Source: DATJLY01 sp035604195 (GTDB lineage Bacteria > Pseudomonadota > Alphaproteobacteria > ATCC43930 > CGMCC-115725). Taken from it: a stretch of DNA of 20,617 nt. The stretch's first letter is position 1; each line of letters starts with the position of its first letter. Location: positions 1 through 20,617 of the forward strand of contig DATNIY010000001.1 of assembly GCA_035604195.1 (NCBI GenBank). The letters are read 5' to 3'. Shown in pieces: positions 1 to 8,611 of this stretch. The notes under the pieces were generated by a model. The model ran no database searches and had not been told where the DNA came from. It saw only the letters and a list, made by a program, of their open reading frames with translations. Made by a program: the position numbers and the translations under genes.

Positions 1-996
1 CTCATCGACGACCGCGGCGGCGCGATGGGAATCATTCTCGCCGTGATGTTCGCGGCCCTCGTCGTGGTGGGAGGGGTCGCCGTCGATTTCGCGCGCGCTG
101 CGCAGGTCAAGTCGATGCTGCAAGGCATCGTCGACGCGGCCGCCACCTCGGGCGCCAGCGCTTACGTCAGCGCGTCCACCGCCTCGACAGCGGCACAGAT
201 CGCCACCAATTTCATGAACAACGGCATCGCCTCGCTGCCGTCCAACGGCGGTGTCACTTTCACGGTGACGACCGGCACGACTTCCGCGAACGGCTCGACC
301 ACCGGCTATACCGTCAGCATCACGGCGAGCGCACAGCCGCCGACCACGCTCCTGAGCGTCATCCAACCGTCGCTGCCGACCTCGCTGTCGGCGACGGCAA
401 CGAATCCCGTCGCCATCGCCACCGTTGATTTCGGCAATTTCAGCAGCAGCGCCTGCGACGGCAACACGATCTACTGGTATATCGTGCCCGCCGACAACAG
501 CATTCCCTCGGATCTCGCGCTCAACGAGGTCTTCACCAACGTGAACAGCAACGGCATCAGCGCCACATCCTTCCCGATCCCGGTCAGTCAAAGAATCGGC
601 TTTGCGCTCCAGAACGTCACGGGCCAAAACTGCGCCTACGGGAGCAATCAATACGGCGGAACGCAGGGAAGCACCCGTTACTTTTATTCGCAACTCAACC
701 CGCCGAGTTCGAGCACTTATTCGCAAGTCACCCAGAACTGCAGTCTCCAGGTCGCGACAGTGAGCACGGCCGCCAGCAATGCGCCGATGCCGGCCGCGCC
801 GTCCAAGGGAGCCTGCCTCGCCGCGACGCCGACAAACGCGGCACCGAACTGCGCGACGGTCGGAAATCAGACTTTCGGCTACTATTGGAACGACATGGGC
901 GGCGCGAACGACGACTACGACTTCAATGACGCCGAATATACGTTCTCCTGCGCGATGAGCAGCGGCGGGGCGCCGAACGTGGCGCTGACGCATTAG
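1..996 (+). CDS. TadE/TadG-like secreted or pilus-associated protein, 5' end outside window
   Basis: The frame is open from base 1, so the true start lies upstream; the first methionine at 25 sits inside the usual N-terminal motif. The visible start, with residues DDRGGAMG followed by a hydrophobic stretch (about ILAVMFAALVVVGGVAVDFARA), matches the membrane anchor of TadE/TadG-like proteins, which belong to or accompany Flp/Tad pilus systems and lie outside the inner membrane. The rest is rich in Ser, Thr, Ala and Asn and has six cysteines, which fits an exported, disulfide-bonded protein. Near the C-terminus is an acidic aromatic motif, DDYDFNDAEYTF, like the Asp-rich ends of some secreted proteins. 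Base composition is visibly less GC-rich than downstream. It converges on the LeuD-like gene with a 24-base gap. The TadG-like call rests on the N-terminus only; no other tad gene is in view. Confidence 0.6.
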   Translation, partial: LIDDRGGAMGIILAVMFAALVVVGGVAVDFARAAQVKSMLQGIVDAAATSGASAYVSASTASTAAQIATNFMNNGIASLPSNGGVTFTVTTGTTSANGSTTGYTVSITASAQPPTTLLSVIQPSLPTSLSATATNPVAIATVDFGNFSSSACDGNTIYWYIVPADNSIPSDLALNEVFTNVNSNGISATSFPIPVSQRIGFALQNVTGQNCAYGSNQYGGTQGSTRYFYSQLNPPSSSTYSQVTQNCSLQVATVSTAASNAPMPAAPSKGACLAATPTNAAPNCATVGNQTFGYYWNDMGGANDDYDFNDAEYTFSCAMSSGGAPNVALTH

Positions 997-1020
997 GCGC
1001 GCCGCACCGGACCACAAATC

Positions 1021-1626
1021 TTAGAGCCAGGGCGTCGCTGCCGCCTGGCGTTCCTCGAAGGCGGCAATCTCCGCGCTATGGCCGAGGGTGAAGGCCAACT
1101 CGTCGATGCCCTCGAGCAGGCAATGCTTGCGGAAGGGATCGATGTCAAAAGCATAGCGCGCGCCGTCGGGCGCCTCGACAAGCTGCGCCGCGAGATCGAC
1201 ACGGAGATGCGCGCCGGGCGAGGCCGCGAGCAGCGCGCGCAGCGCTTCCGTCTGCGGCTCGGGCTGGACGATCGGCAGCAAACCGTTCTGAAAGCAGTTG
1301 TCGAAGAAGATGTCGCCGAAGCTCGGCGCGATGACCGCACGGATGCCGTAGTCGCAAAGCGCCACGACGGCGTACTCGCGCGACGAGCCGCAGCCGAAGT
1401 TACGCTCGGCGACAATGATTCGAGCGCCGCGGTAATCCGGCCAATTCAGCACGAAATCCGGCCGCGGCACGCCGCCCTCGTCGAAGCGCAAATCGTGAAA
1501 GAGGTACTGCGCCAGGCCGGGCTCGCGCGGCTTGCGCAGGAAGCGGGCCGGGATGATCTGGTCGGTGTTGACATTGGCGATCGACAATGGCACCGCCGGC
1601 GCGTCGATCGGCTGAAAGCGTTCCAT
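1021..1626 (-). CDS. leuD: 3-isopropylmalate dehydratase-type small subunit (LeuD-like)
   Basis: Small, swivelling subunit of an aconitase-superfamily hydro-lyase that pairs with the LeuC-like subunit encoded just upstream. At 201 residues it has the normal LeuD length. Family motifs are present: NVNTDQIIPARFL (about residues 18-30), NFGCGSSRE (76-84), and the C-terminal HCLLEGIDELAFTL stretch. The loop after GSSRE reads YAVVAL, whereas leucine-biosynthetic LeuD usually has HAPWAL there, so the substrate may differ from isopropylmalate. The gene follows leuC after a 6-base gap. Its ribosome site (GAGGGAAG) overlaps the leuC stop codon, so the two are probably translated together. No leuA or leuB lies nearby. 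The family assignment is firm; leucine biosynthesis is only one possible role. Confidence 0.9.
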   Translation of the reverse strand: MERFQPIDAPAVPLSIANVNTDQIIPARFLRKPREPGLAQYLFHDLRFDEGGVPRPDFVLNWPDYRGARIIVAERNFGCGSSREYAVVALCDYGIRAVIAPSFGDIFFDNCFQNGLLPIVQPEPQTEALRALLAASPGAHLRVDLAAQLVEAPDGARYAFDIDPFRKHCLLEGIDELAFTLGHSAEIAAFEERQAAATPWL

Positions 1627-1632
1627 CTTCCC

Positions 1633-3057
1633 TCACCCGCCCGCGAGCAGACGCCGCACGTCGGTGAAGCGGCCTTCGACCGCGGCCGCCGCGGCCATGG
1701 CCGGGCTCAATAGATGGGTGCGCGCCCCCCGCCCCTGCCGTCCCACGAAATTGCGGTTCGAGGTCGAGGCGCAGCGCTGCCCGGGCGCGACGAGGTCGCC
1801 GTTCATGCCGACGCACATGGAGCAGCCGGGAAGCCGCCATTCGAAGCCGGCGTTCTTGAAGACCCGGTCGAGCCCCTCGGCCTCGGCCTGGCGCTTCACC
1901 GGCTCCGATCCCGGCACGACTATCGCCGCGACGCCGGCTGCGACGCGGCGCCCCGCCACCACCTGCGCCGCGGCGCGGAGATCCTCGATGCGGCTATTGG
2001 TGCATGAGCCGATAAACACCCGGTCCACCGCCACCCCCTCGAGCGGCGTGCCGGGCGCGAGCCCCATGTAGTCGAGCGCCCGTCGCATGCCCGCGCGGCG
2101 CTCGCCATCGGACTCCGCGGCAGGATCGGGGACCCGGCCGGTGATCGGCGCAACATCCTCGGGACTGGTGCCCCAGGTCACCATCGGCGCGATCTCGTCA
2201 GCATCGAACGAGATTTCGCGATCGAAGGCGGCATCGGCATCGGAGCGCAGCGTCTGCCAATCGGCGACGGCCTGGTGCCACAGCGCGCCCTGGGGCGCAT
2301 GCGGGCGACCCGCGAGATAGGCGAACGTGGCGTCATCGGGCGCGATCATCCCGGCCTTGGCGCCGGCCTCGACCGACATGTTGCAGATCGTGAGCCGCCC
2401 TTCGATCGAGAGCGCCCGGATCGCGCTCCCGGCGTATTCGACGACGTGGCCCACCGCCCCGGCGGCGCCGATGCGGCCGATGATCGCGAGGATCAAATCC
2501 TTCGCCGCCACGCCGCGGCCGAGCGCGCCGCCGATGGCGATGCGCATCGTCCGCGGCTTCTTCTGCCACAAAGTCTGCGTCGCCAGCACGTGGCTGACCT
2601 GCGAGGCGCCGATGCCGAAGGCCAGGGCTCCGAGCGCGCCATGCGTGCCGGTGTGGCTGTCGCCGCAGACGATGGTCATGCCCGGCTGGCTCAAGCCCTG
2701 CTCGGGGCCGATGATGTGCACGATCCCTTGCCGCGGATCGCCCATGCCGAAGGACAGGAAGCCGTGCGCGGCGGAATTGCGCGCGAAACTCGTCATCATC
2801 AGCCGCGCCTCCGGATCGGCCAGAGTCTCGATCGAGCGGCTGGTCGAGGGGGCATAATGGTCGGCCGTGCCGAAAGTGCGGTCGGGCCGGCGCAAGGGCA
2901 GCGCGCGCTCGGCCAGCACCTCGAAGGCGTGGCGTGAGCCCTCATGCACATAATGCCGGTCGACGGCGATGAGCGTCGCGCCGTCCTGGCGCGCGACGAT
3001 CGCGTGGCGTTGCCAGATCTTCTCAAAGAGCGTCTGTGGTCGCTTTGCCTCTGTCAT
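1633..3057 (-). CDS. leuC: 3-isopropylmalate dehydratase-type large subunit (LeuC-like)
   Basis: Large [4Fe-4S] subunit of an aconitase-family dehydratase, 474 residues from the chosen start, the usual LeuC length. The three cluster ligands are visible: C352 in IGSCTNSR, and C412 and C415 in LPGCSMC. Other family blocks are GPEQGLSQPGMTIVCGDSH, ALAFGIG and HVLATQTLW. The start chosen is the ATG at 3057 (MTEAKRPQTLFEKIW), which matches the normal LeuC N-terminus. The frame stays open to 3132, but those 25 extra residues lie in the divergent regulatory gap and look non-coding. Residues 38-45 read HEGSRHAF and 65-71 read ADHYAPS, whereas leucine-pathway LeuC (E. coli, from memory) has HEVTSPQAF and MDHNVST. 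This suggests a paralogue with a changed substrate. It is transcribed away from the ABC-transporter operon. Confidence 0.9.
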   Translation of the reverse strand: MTEAKRPQTLFEKIWQRHAIVARQDGATLIAVDRHYVHEGSRHAFEVLAERALPLRRPDRTFGTADHYAPSTSRSIETLADPEARLMMTSFARNSAAHGFLSFGMGDPRQGIVHIIGPEQGLSQPGMTIVCGDSHTGTHGALGALAFGIGASQVSHVLATQTLWQKKPRTMRIAIGGALGRGVAAKDLILAIIGRIGAAGAVGHVVEYAGSAIRALSIEGRLTICNMSVEAGAKAGMIAPDDATFAYLAGRPHAPQGALWHQAVADWQTLRSDADAAFDREISFDADEIAPMVTWGTSPEDVAPITGRVPDPAAESDGERRAGMRRALDYMGLAPGTPLEGVAVDRVFIGSCTNSRIEDLRAAAQVVAGRRVAAGVAAIVVPGSEPVKRQAEAEGLDRVFKNAGFEWRLPGCSMCVGMNGDLVAPGQRCASTSNRNFVGRQGRGARTHLLSPAMAAAAAVEGRFTDVRRLLAGG

Positions 3058-3191
3058 CAGCCGATTTAAGCACCGTGGGCCTATCCTCGGCAATTTCGCC
3101 GTGAAGGCTGGAAATTCGCACGTAACAATCACATTATGCGTCCTGGGGCGCCGCCGGACGATCCGGACCGCGGCCTTCGAAGGAGGGGCAA
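3058..3191. promoter_or_regulatory. Divergent regulatory gap between leuC-like gene and transporter operon
   Basis: This 134-base gap must hold the promoters of both the leuCD-like pair and the operon starting at 3192. An AT-richer stretch at about 3105-3137 stands out. An imperfect inverted repeat at 3092-3116 has outer arms AATTTC and GAAATT and an inner GCC/GGC pair; it could be an operator shared by both directions. I cannot assign -35 and -10 boxes with confidence. An AGGAGG ribosome site at 3181-3186 serves the gene at 3192. Confidence 0.4.
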
Positions 3192-4415
3192 ATGATCAGG
3201 ACCAGGACCTTGAGCCGTCGCCGCGTTCTCGCCGGGACCGGCGCCGCGGTGGCAAGTCTGGGATTTCCGGCGGTGCTGCGCGCCCAGGCGCAGGTGGTGA
3301 AGATCGGCATCCTCCACCCCGTCACCGGCGCCCTCTCCTACAGCGGCACGCAAGCCCGCCACGGCGCTCGGATCCGCATCGAGGAGATCAATGCCGCCGG
3401 CGGGATCAAGTCCTTGGCCGGCGCCAAGATCGAGCCTATCTATGCCGACTGCGAATCGAAGCCCGACGTCACCACCGCCGAAGTCGACAAGCTCGCCGAT
3501 GACGGCGCCGCGCTGATCCTCGGCCCCTATGCGAGCGGCCTCGCGCTGGTGTCGACCCAGGCCGCGGCGAAGCACAACATGGCCAATGTCGTCGATGTCG
3601 GCGTGGTCGATGCTATCGTCGAGCGCGGCCTGACCAACACGTTCCGCTTCGCGCCCGGCCTCAAGAAGGTTACGAGCACGGCGCTCGAGAATTTGGTCAA
3701 GATCAACGACGCGGCGGGCAAGCCCGCCAAGACCGTGTTCATCATCCATGAGGACTCCGCCTTCGGCACCGGGATGGCGAAGCTCCTCAACGACGAATTG
3801 CCGAAGCGCGGCTTCACCATCCTCGGCACCGAGGCGCATGGCACGCCGACGCGCGACTTCACCAACATCGTGCTGAAGGTCAAGGCGGCGGATCCGGATC
3901 TCGTTATCCCCGCGAACTACTACAACGAATATGTCCTGTTCGTCCGCACCCTGGTCCAGCAACGGGTGCAGCCCAAAGCGGTCTATTCGATCCTCGGCGG
4001 CGGCGCCTCGAGCATCAAATTCGTGCACGAGTTCAATGCCGAGGCGCAGTACGTGATGGACTGCAACCACTGGTACGATCCGCGCAAGCCGGCATCGAAG
4101 GCTCTGACGCAGAAGCTCGCGGCGCAGAAGATCGACCTCACCTACGAGGTCATGCTCAATTACGCCTGCATGCAGCTCATCGAGGATGCCCTCGAGCGCG
4201 CCGCCTCGGCGGATCGCCAGAAGATCATCGCGGCGCTCGCCGCCTCGACGCTCAGCGATCACATCATGCCCTATGGCCCGACCAAGTTCGTCAACGGCAA
4301 CAACGAAGGCGCGCAGCCCGTCAACACGCAAATCCGCGGCGAGTCGATCGAGGTGATCTTCCCCAAGGAATTCGCGACGGCAGAGGCCGTGTTCCCGATA
4401 CCGCACCGGGCGTGA
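3192..4415 (+). CDS. ABC transporter periplasmic substrate-binding protein (LivJ/K-like, Peripla_BP_6)
   Basis: Periplasmic receptor that would deliver a ligand to the LivHMGF complex encoded next to it. It has 407 residues, typical for the family. The N-terminus carries a twin-arginine motif, SRRRVLAG (residues 8-15), a hydrophobic core and a likely cleavage after AQA at residue 33, so Tat export is predicted. The mature protein starts VKIGILHPVTGALSYSGT, the classic opening of branched-chain-amino-acid-type binding proteins, followed by IRIEEINAAGGI. The start is well supported by AGGAGG at 3181-3186, 5 bases upstream. There is no lipobox cysteine. This fold also binds amides, urea and aromatic acids. 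Because the operon continues with hydantoinase-type genes, the ligand may be a cyclic amide rather than leucine (inference). Confidence 0.92.
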   Translation: MIRTRTLSRRRVLAGTGAAVASLGFPAVLRAQAQVVKIGILHPVTGALSYSGTQARHGARIRIEEINAAGGIKSLAGAKIEPIYADCESKPDVTTAEVDKLADDGAALILGPYASGLALVSTQAAAKHNMANVVDVGVVDAIVERGLTNTFRFAPGLKKVTSTALENLVKINDAAGKPAKTVFIIHEDSAFGTGMAKLLNDELPKRGFTILGTEAHGTPTRDFTNIVLKVKAADPDLVIPANYYNEYVLFVRTLVQQRVQPKAVYSILGGGASSIKFVHEFNAEAQYVMDCNHWYDPRKPASKALTQKLAAQKIDLTYEVMLNYACMQLIEDALERAASADRQKIIAALAASTLSDHIMPYGPTKFVNGNNEGAQPVNTQIRGESIEVIFPKEFATAEAVFPIPHRA

Positions 4416-4416
4416 C

Positions 4417-4434
4417 GAGGCGCCAAACCGCCTC
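4417..4434 (+). terminator. Hairpin between binding-protein gene and livH (attenuator or mRNA stabiliser)
   Basis: A perfect 6-base inverted repeat, GAGGCG with loop CCAAAC and CGCCTC, fills most of the 31-base gap after the binding-protein stop. There is no long T-run, only TTCC. Such hairpins after the first gene of ABC importer operons often raise the level of the binding protein relative to the membrane subunits by partial termination or 3'-end protection. That role here is inference. Confidence 0.4.
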
Positions 4435-4446
4435 TTCCGAACGGAG

Positions 4447-5322
4447 ATGCCCGAGCTTTCGATCCTGGCGCCGGCGGTGCTGAACGGGCTCACCGTCGGC
4501 GCCGTCTATGCGCTGGTTGCGCTCGGGCTTACCCTCATCTACGGCGTTCTCCACATCATCAATTTCGCGCATGGCAGCCTGCTCATGCTGGCGCTCTATG
4601 CCGCCTTCTTTCTCAAGGTTTTGCTCGGCGTCGATCCGTATTTGGCGCTCCCCATATTGGCCACCGCCTTCTTTTTCCTGGGATATGCTCTCCAGTACGG
4701 CGTCATCGGCCCTGCGAGCCACGGCAAGGAGCAGAATGTGCTGCTGGTGACGCTGGCATTGGCCATCATCATCGACAATCTCGCGCTCTACCTCTGGACC
4801 TCGACGACGCGAACGATCGACGTACCCTATGGCTTCGCCGTGGTCGATCTCGGCATCGCGCTAATTCCGGTCGCGCGAGTCATCGCCTTCCTCGCCGCGC
4901 TCGCGCTCGCGGGACTGCTCTCGCTGTTCATGACCGCGACCGATCTCGGCAAGGCCATCCGCGCCGTCGCCCGCGAGCGCGACGGCGCGCGGCTCGTCGG
5001 CATTCGCGTCGAGCATGTCTATGCCATGAGCTTCGGCATCGGCACGGCTTGCGTCGCCGCCGCGGCCTGCCTGTTGCTGCCGACCTTCTACGTGACGCCG
5101 CAGGTCGGCTATGCCTTCGTGCTCGTCGCCTTCACCACCGTGGTTCTCGGCGGCATGGGCAGCTTCCTGGGCGCGCTCCTGGGCGGGCTGCTCCTCGGCG
5201 TAGTCGAGGCGCTGAGCGGCCTGTTTCTCGGCGAGAGCCTGGGCCAGATCGGCATCTTCGCCATCTTCATTCTCGTCCTCCTCTTCCGCCCGACCGGGCT
5301 ATTCGGGAGCCGGCTCGCATGA
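4447..5322 (+). CDS. livH: Branched-chain amino acid-type ABC transporter permease LivH
   Basis: Inner-membrane permease of a LivHMGF-type importer, 291 residues with about eight hydrophobic segments. Family hallmarks are LNGLTVGAVYALVALGLTLI near the N-terminus, GVLHIINFAHGSLLML (about 36-51), the cytoplasmic coupling loop AIRAVARERDGARLVGI, and LGGMGSFLGALLGG near the C-terminus. It would pair with LivM to form the channel. The ATG at 4447 has GGAG directly against it, which is closer than usual, but no other in-frame start lies between it and the preceding stop. Its TGA overlaps the livM ATG in an ATGA, so the two are translationally coupled. The substrate is not deducible from the permease. 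Confidence 0.93.
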   Translation: MPELSILAPAVLNGLTVGAVYALVALGLTLIYGVLHIINFAHGSLLMLALYAAFFLKVLLGVDPYLALPILATAFFFLGYALQYGVIGPASHGKEQNVLLVTLALAIIIDNLALYLWTSTTRTIDVPYGFAVVDLGIALIPVARVIAFLAALALAGLLSLFMTATDLGKAIRAVARERDGARLVGIRVEHVYAMSFGIGTACVAAAACLLLPTFYVTPQVGYAFVLVAFTTVVLGGMGSFLGALLGGLLLGVVEALSGLFLGESLGQIGIFAIFILVLLFRPTGLFGSRLA

Positions 5323-6293
5323 GACGCGCCGGCGAAACTCGTGCGCTCATCGCCGCCGGGATCCTGCTGGCCGGATTGCCGCTTCTGGTAAGCTCGGAGC
5401 GCTGGCTCGGCTTCTCTTTTCTGGCGCTGCTCTATGCGCTGCTTGGACAGTCCTGGAACGTGCTCGGCGGGTTCGGCGGGCAGTATTCCTTCGGCCACGC
5501 CGCCTTCTTCGGCACCGGCGGCTATGCGACGGCGGTGCTGCAGGCGCGATGGGGCCTCGATCCCTGGAGCGGCGCCGCGCTCGGCGTCATCATGGGCGCG
5601 CTGGCCGGCGCCGGCATCGGCGCGGTGAGCTTCCGCTATGGACTGCGCGGCTCCTATTTCGCGCTGGTGACCCTGGCCTTTGCCGAGGTCTTCCGCGTCG
5701 TCGCCAATTCGGTCGCCTTCACCGGCGGCGGAGTAGGAATCCTGATACCGCTCAGGACCGACGCGACGAATTTCCAATTCGCCGACCGGCGCGCCTTCTA
5801 CTATGTCGCGCTCGCTTTCTTGGCCATCGCGGTGGCGGCGGCGGAATGGCTGACGCGCTCGCGCTTCGGCGCCCGGCTCGTCGCCTTGCGCGAGAACGAG
5901 GCAGCAGCGCAGGCCTTGGGCATCGATGTCTTCCGCGTCAAGCTCGGCGCCATCACGCTCTCGGCCGCGCTGGCGGCGCTGGCGGGCGTGCTCTACGCGC
6001 AATATTTCCTCTACCTCGACCCCGCCATCGCCTATGGACCGGCGATGTCGATCGCCGCGCTGCTCTCGCCGATCGTCGGCGGTCTCGGGACGGTGCTGGG
6101 TCCGCTCTGGGGAGCGGTGGCGCTGCGCGCGCTCGGCGAGGCGACCACCGAATTGAGCGGCGACGCGCCCGGGCTCAATCTGGTGCTCTATGGCATCCTG
6201 CTGGTTGTCATGCTGCGTTTCCTGCCAGAGGGGATCGCGGGTTTGCCGCGGCGGCTGCATCAAGCGCTGAGCGCAGAGCGACACCATGCTTGA
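5319..6293 (+). CDS. livM: Branched-chain amino acid-type ABC transporter permease LivM
   Basis: Second permease of the importer, 324 residues. The chosen ATG (MRRAGETRALIAAG) overlaps the livH stop as ATGA. The open frame extends back to 5049, but that part lies inside livH and is a frame shadow. LivM features are GQSWNVLGGFGGQYSFGHAAFFGTGGYA, RGSYFALVTLAFAEVFR, the coupling loop LRENEAAAQALGIDVFRVKL and IVGGLGTVLGPLWGA (the long blocks are described here, not aligned). The protein is highly hydrophobic, with roughly eight to ten membrane spans. Its 3' end overlaps livG by 8 bases (ATGCTTGA). Confidence 0.93.
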   Translation: MRRAGETRALIAAGILLAGLPLLVSSERWLGFSFLALLYALLGQSWNVLGGFGGQYSFGHAAFFGTGGYATAVLQARWGLDPWSGAALGVIMGALAGAGIGAVSFRYGLRGSYFALVTLAFAEVFRVVANSVAFTGGGVGILIPLRTDATNFQFADRRAFYYVALAFLAIAVAAAEWLTRSRFGARLVALRENEAAAQALGIDVFRVKLGAITLSAALAALAGVLYAQYFLYLDPAIAYGPAMSIAALLSPIVGGLGTVLGPLWGAVALRALGEATTELSGDAPGLNLVLYGILLVVMLRFLPEGIAGLPRRLHQALSAERHHA

Positions 6294-7036
6294 GGTCGAG
6301 CGTTTGAGCAAGCGCTTCGGCGGTCTCGCCGCGGTGAATGGCGCGTCGATGACCGTGGCAACGGGCAGCATCACCGCGCTCATCGGACCCAATGGCGCCG
6401 GCAAGACGACGCTGTTCGCGCTGATCTCCGGCTTTCTCGCCGCCGATTCCGGCGTCATCCGTCTCGCCGGAGAAGAGATCACCGGCGAGGCGCCGCACCG
6501 TCTCGCGGCCAAAGGGCTGGTGCGCACGTTTCAGCTCGTCCAGCCCTTCGCCGGGCTCTCGGTCCGCGAGAACATCGCGGTCGGCTGCCACCTGCACCAA
6601 CGCAGCCGCCGCGCAGCGCTGGCGGAGGCCGCATCCGTCGCCGCGCGGGTCGGCATGGCGGAGCTGCTGGACCGCCCCGCCGCTGCGCTCACCGCGGCCG
6701 GCAGCAAGCGCCTCGAACTCGCGCGCGCGCTGGCGGCGCTGCCGCGGCTCCTGCTCCTCGACGAAGTCATGGCCGGCCTCAATCCGAGCGAGATCCTCGC
6801 AATGATCGCGACGATCCGCGCCATCCGCGACGGCGGCGTAACCGTGCTCCTGACCGAGCACGTCATGCAAGCGGTGATGAGCCTCGCCGAGAAGGTCTAT
6901 GTCCTCAATGACGGCCGCATCATCGCCGCGGGCACGCCCGCCGAAGTGGTGGCCGACCCGAAGGTGGTCGAGGCCTATCTCGGCCACGGCGCGGCCGAGC
7001 GTCTCGCCGCGCGGCAGGGCATGCCCGGAGCGGCGC

Positions 7037-7044
<8 letters not shown>
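6286..7044 (+). CDS. livG: ABC transporter ATP-binding protein LivG
   Basis: One of two ATPases that power the importer from the cytoplasmic face, 252 residues. Walker A is GPNGAGKTT (34-42), the Q-loop is TFQLVQPF (81-88), Walker B is RLLLLDE (154-160), the D-loop AGLN follows, and the switch histidine is H192 in TEHV. The signature segment reads LTAAGSKRLELARAL (135-149) instead of LSGGQ-type or the common LivG LAYGQQ form, so the glycine-rich motif is altered; related LivG subfamilies show similar drift. The C-terminal part (GTPAEVVADPKVVEAYLG) is typical of LivG. The start overlaps the livM stop by 8 bases, and its own stop overlaps livF in the same way. Confidence 0.93.
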
Positions 7045-7738
<694 letters not shown>

Positions 7739-7741
7739 CCC

Positions 7742-8611
7742 ATGACCTCGCTTCGCCCCCTCCTCGACCGGCCGGAGATCATCGTCGCTCCCGGCTGCTA
7801 TGACGCGCTCTCGGCGCTCTTGATCGAGCGCGCCGGCTTCGCCGCGGCCTACCTCACCGGCGCCGGGCTTGCCTATACCCGATTCGGCCGCCCCGACATT
7901 GGCCTCGTATCGATGACCGAGGTCGCCGACACCGTCGGCGTCATCCGCGAGCGCACCAGCCTGCCGCTCATCGTCGATTGCGACACCGGCTTCGGCAACG
8001 CGCTCAATGTCATGCGCACGGTGCGGCTGATGGCGCGCTGCGGCGCCGCGGCGATCCAGCTCGAGGACCAGACCACACCCAAGCGCTGCGGTCACCTTTC
8101 CGACAAGAGTCTGATCTCCGCGGCGGAAATGGCCGGCAAGATCAAAGCGGCGGTCGATGCGCGGCCGGGGCGCGACCCGCTCATCATCGCCCGGACCGAC
8201 GCGATCTCCGTCGAGGGTTTTTCGCAGGCGCTCGACCGAGCCGAGACCTACCGAGACGCCGGCGCCGATATGCTTTTCATCGAGGCGCCGCGGAGCGAGG
8301 ACGAGCTCGCCGAGATCGCCCGCCGGTTCAGGGGCCGCACGCCGGTGATGGCGAACATGGTCGAAGGCGGCCAGACGCCGCTCAAGGATGCGGCGCAGCT
8401 TCAGGCGCTGGGCTTCTCGCTGGTGATCTTCCCCGGCGGGACCGTGCGCGCGCTGGCGCACGCGCTGGCGCAGTATTTCGCCAGCCTCAAGCAGCATGGC
8501 ACGACCGCGCCCTGGCGCGACCGCATGCTCGACTTCCGCGGCATGAACGAGCTCGTGGGCACGCCAGAGATGCTCGCGCTCGGGCGGCGCTACGACGCTC
8601 CCGATGCTTGA
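7742..8611 (+). CDS. Isocitrate lyase/PEP mutase superfamily C-C lyase
   Basis: A 289-residue cytoplasmic TIM-barrel enzyme of the family that includes methylisocitrate lyase (PrpB), 2,3-dimethylmalate lyase, oxaloacetate decarboxylase and phosphonopyruvate-forming mutases. Visible motifs are APGCYDALSALL (16-27), the metal-binding VDCDTGFGN (78-86), QLEDQ (106-110), PKRCGH with C116, and IARTDA (149-154). The catalytic cysteine in KRCGH marks lyases that cleave 2-methylmalate- or isocitrate-like acids rather than mutases. It lies between livF (3-base gap) and hyuB (8-base overlap), so it belongs to the catabolic operon. A plausible job is cleaving a hydroxy-dicarboxylate to pyruvate or glyoxylate plus a second acid; this is inference. 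The exact substrate cannot be set from motifs. Confidence 0.85.
   Translation: MTSLRPLLDRPEIIVAPGCYDALSALLIERAGFAAAYLTGAGLAYTRFGRPDIGLVSMTEVADTVGVIRERTSLPLIVDCDTGFGNALNVMRTVRLMARCGAAAIQLEDQTTPKRCGHLSDKSLISAAEMAGKIKAAVDARPGRDPLIIARTDAISVEGFSQALDRAETYRDAGADMLFIEAPRSEDELAEIARRFRGRTPVMANMVEGGQTPLKDAAQLQALGFSLVIFPGGTVRALAHALAQYFASLKQHGTTAPWRDRMLDFRGMNELVGTPEMLALGRRYDAPDA

Noticed and set aside
1078..1713. Plus-strand frame of 211 codons opposite leuD
   Set aside because: LeuD on the minus strand is clear and the plus product is charged low-complexity sequence.
3058..3132. N-terminal extension of LeuC
   Set aside because: The extra 25 residues have no LeuC similarity and would occupy most of the divergent promoter region.
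3129..4493. Long minus-strand reading frame (454 codons) opposite the binding-protein gene
   Set aside because: It is antisense to a gene with clear family motifs, and its translation is Arg/Asp/Gly-rich with no recognisable domain; typical of GC-rich DNA.
5049..5318. Upstream extension of the LivM frame
   Set aside because: It lies wholly inside livH, is Arg-rich and not LivM-like; the ATGA overlap at 5319 is the better start.
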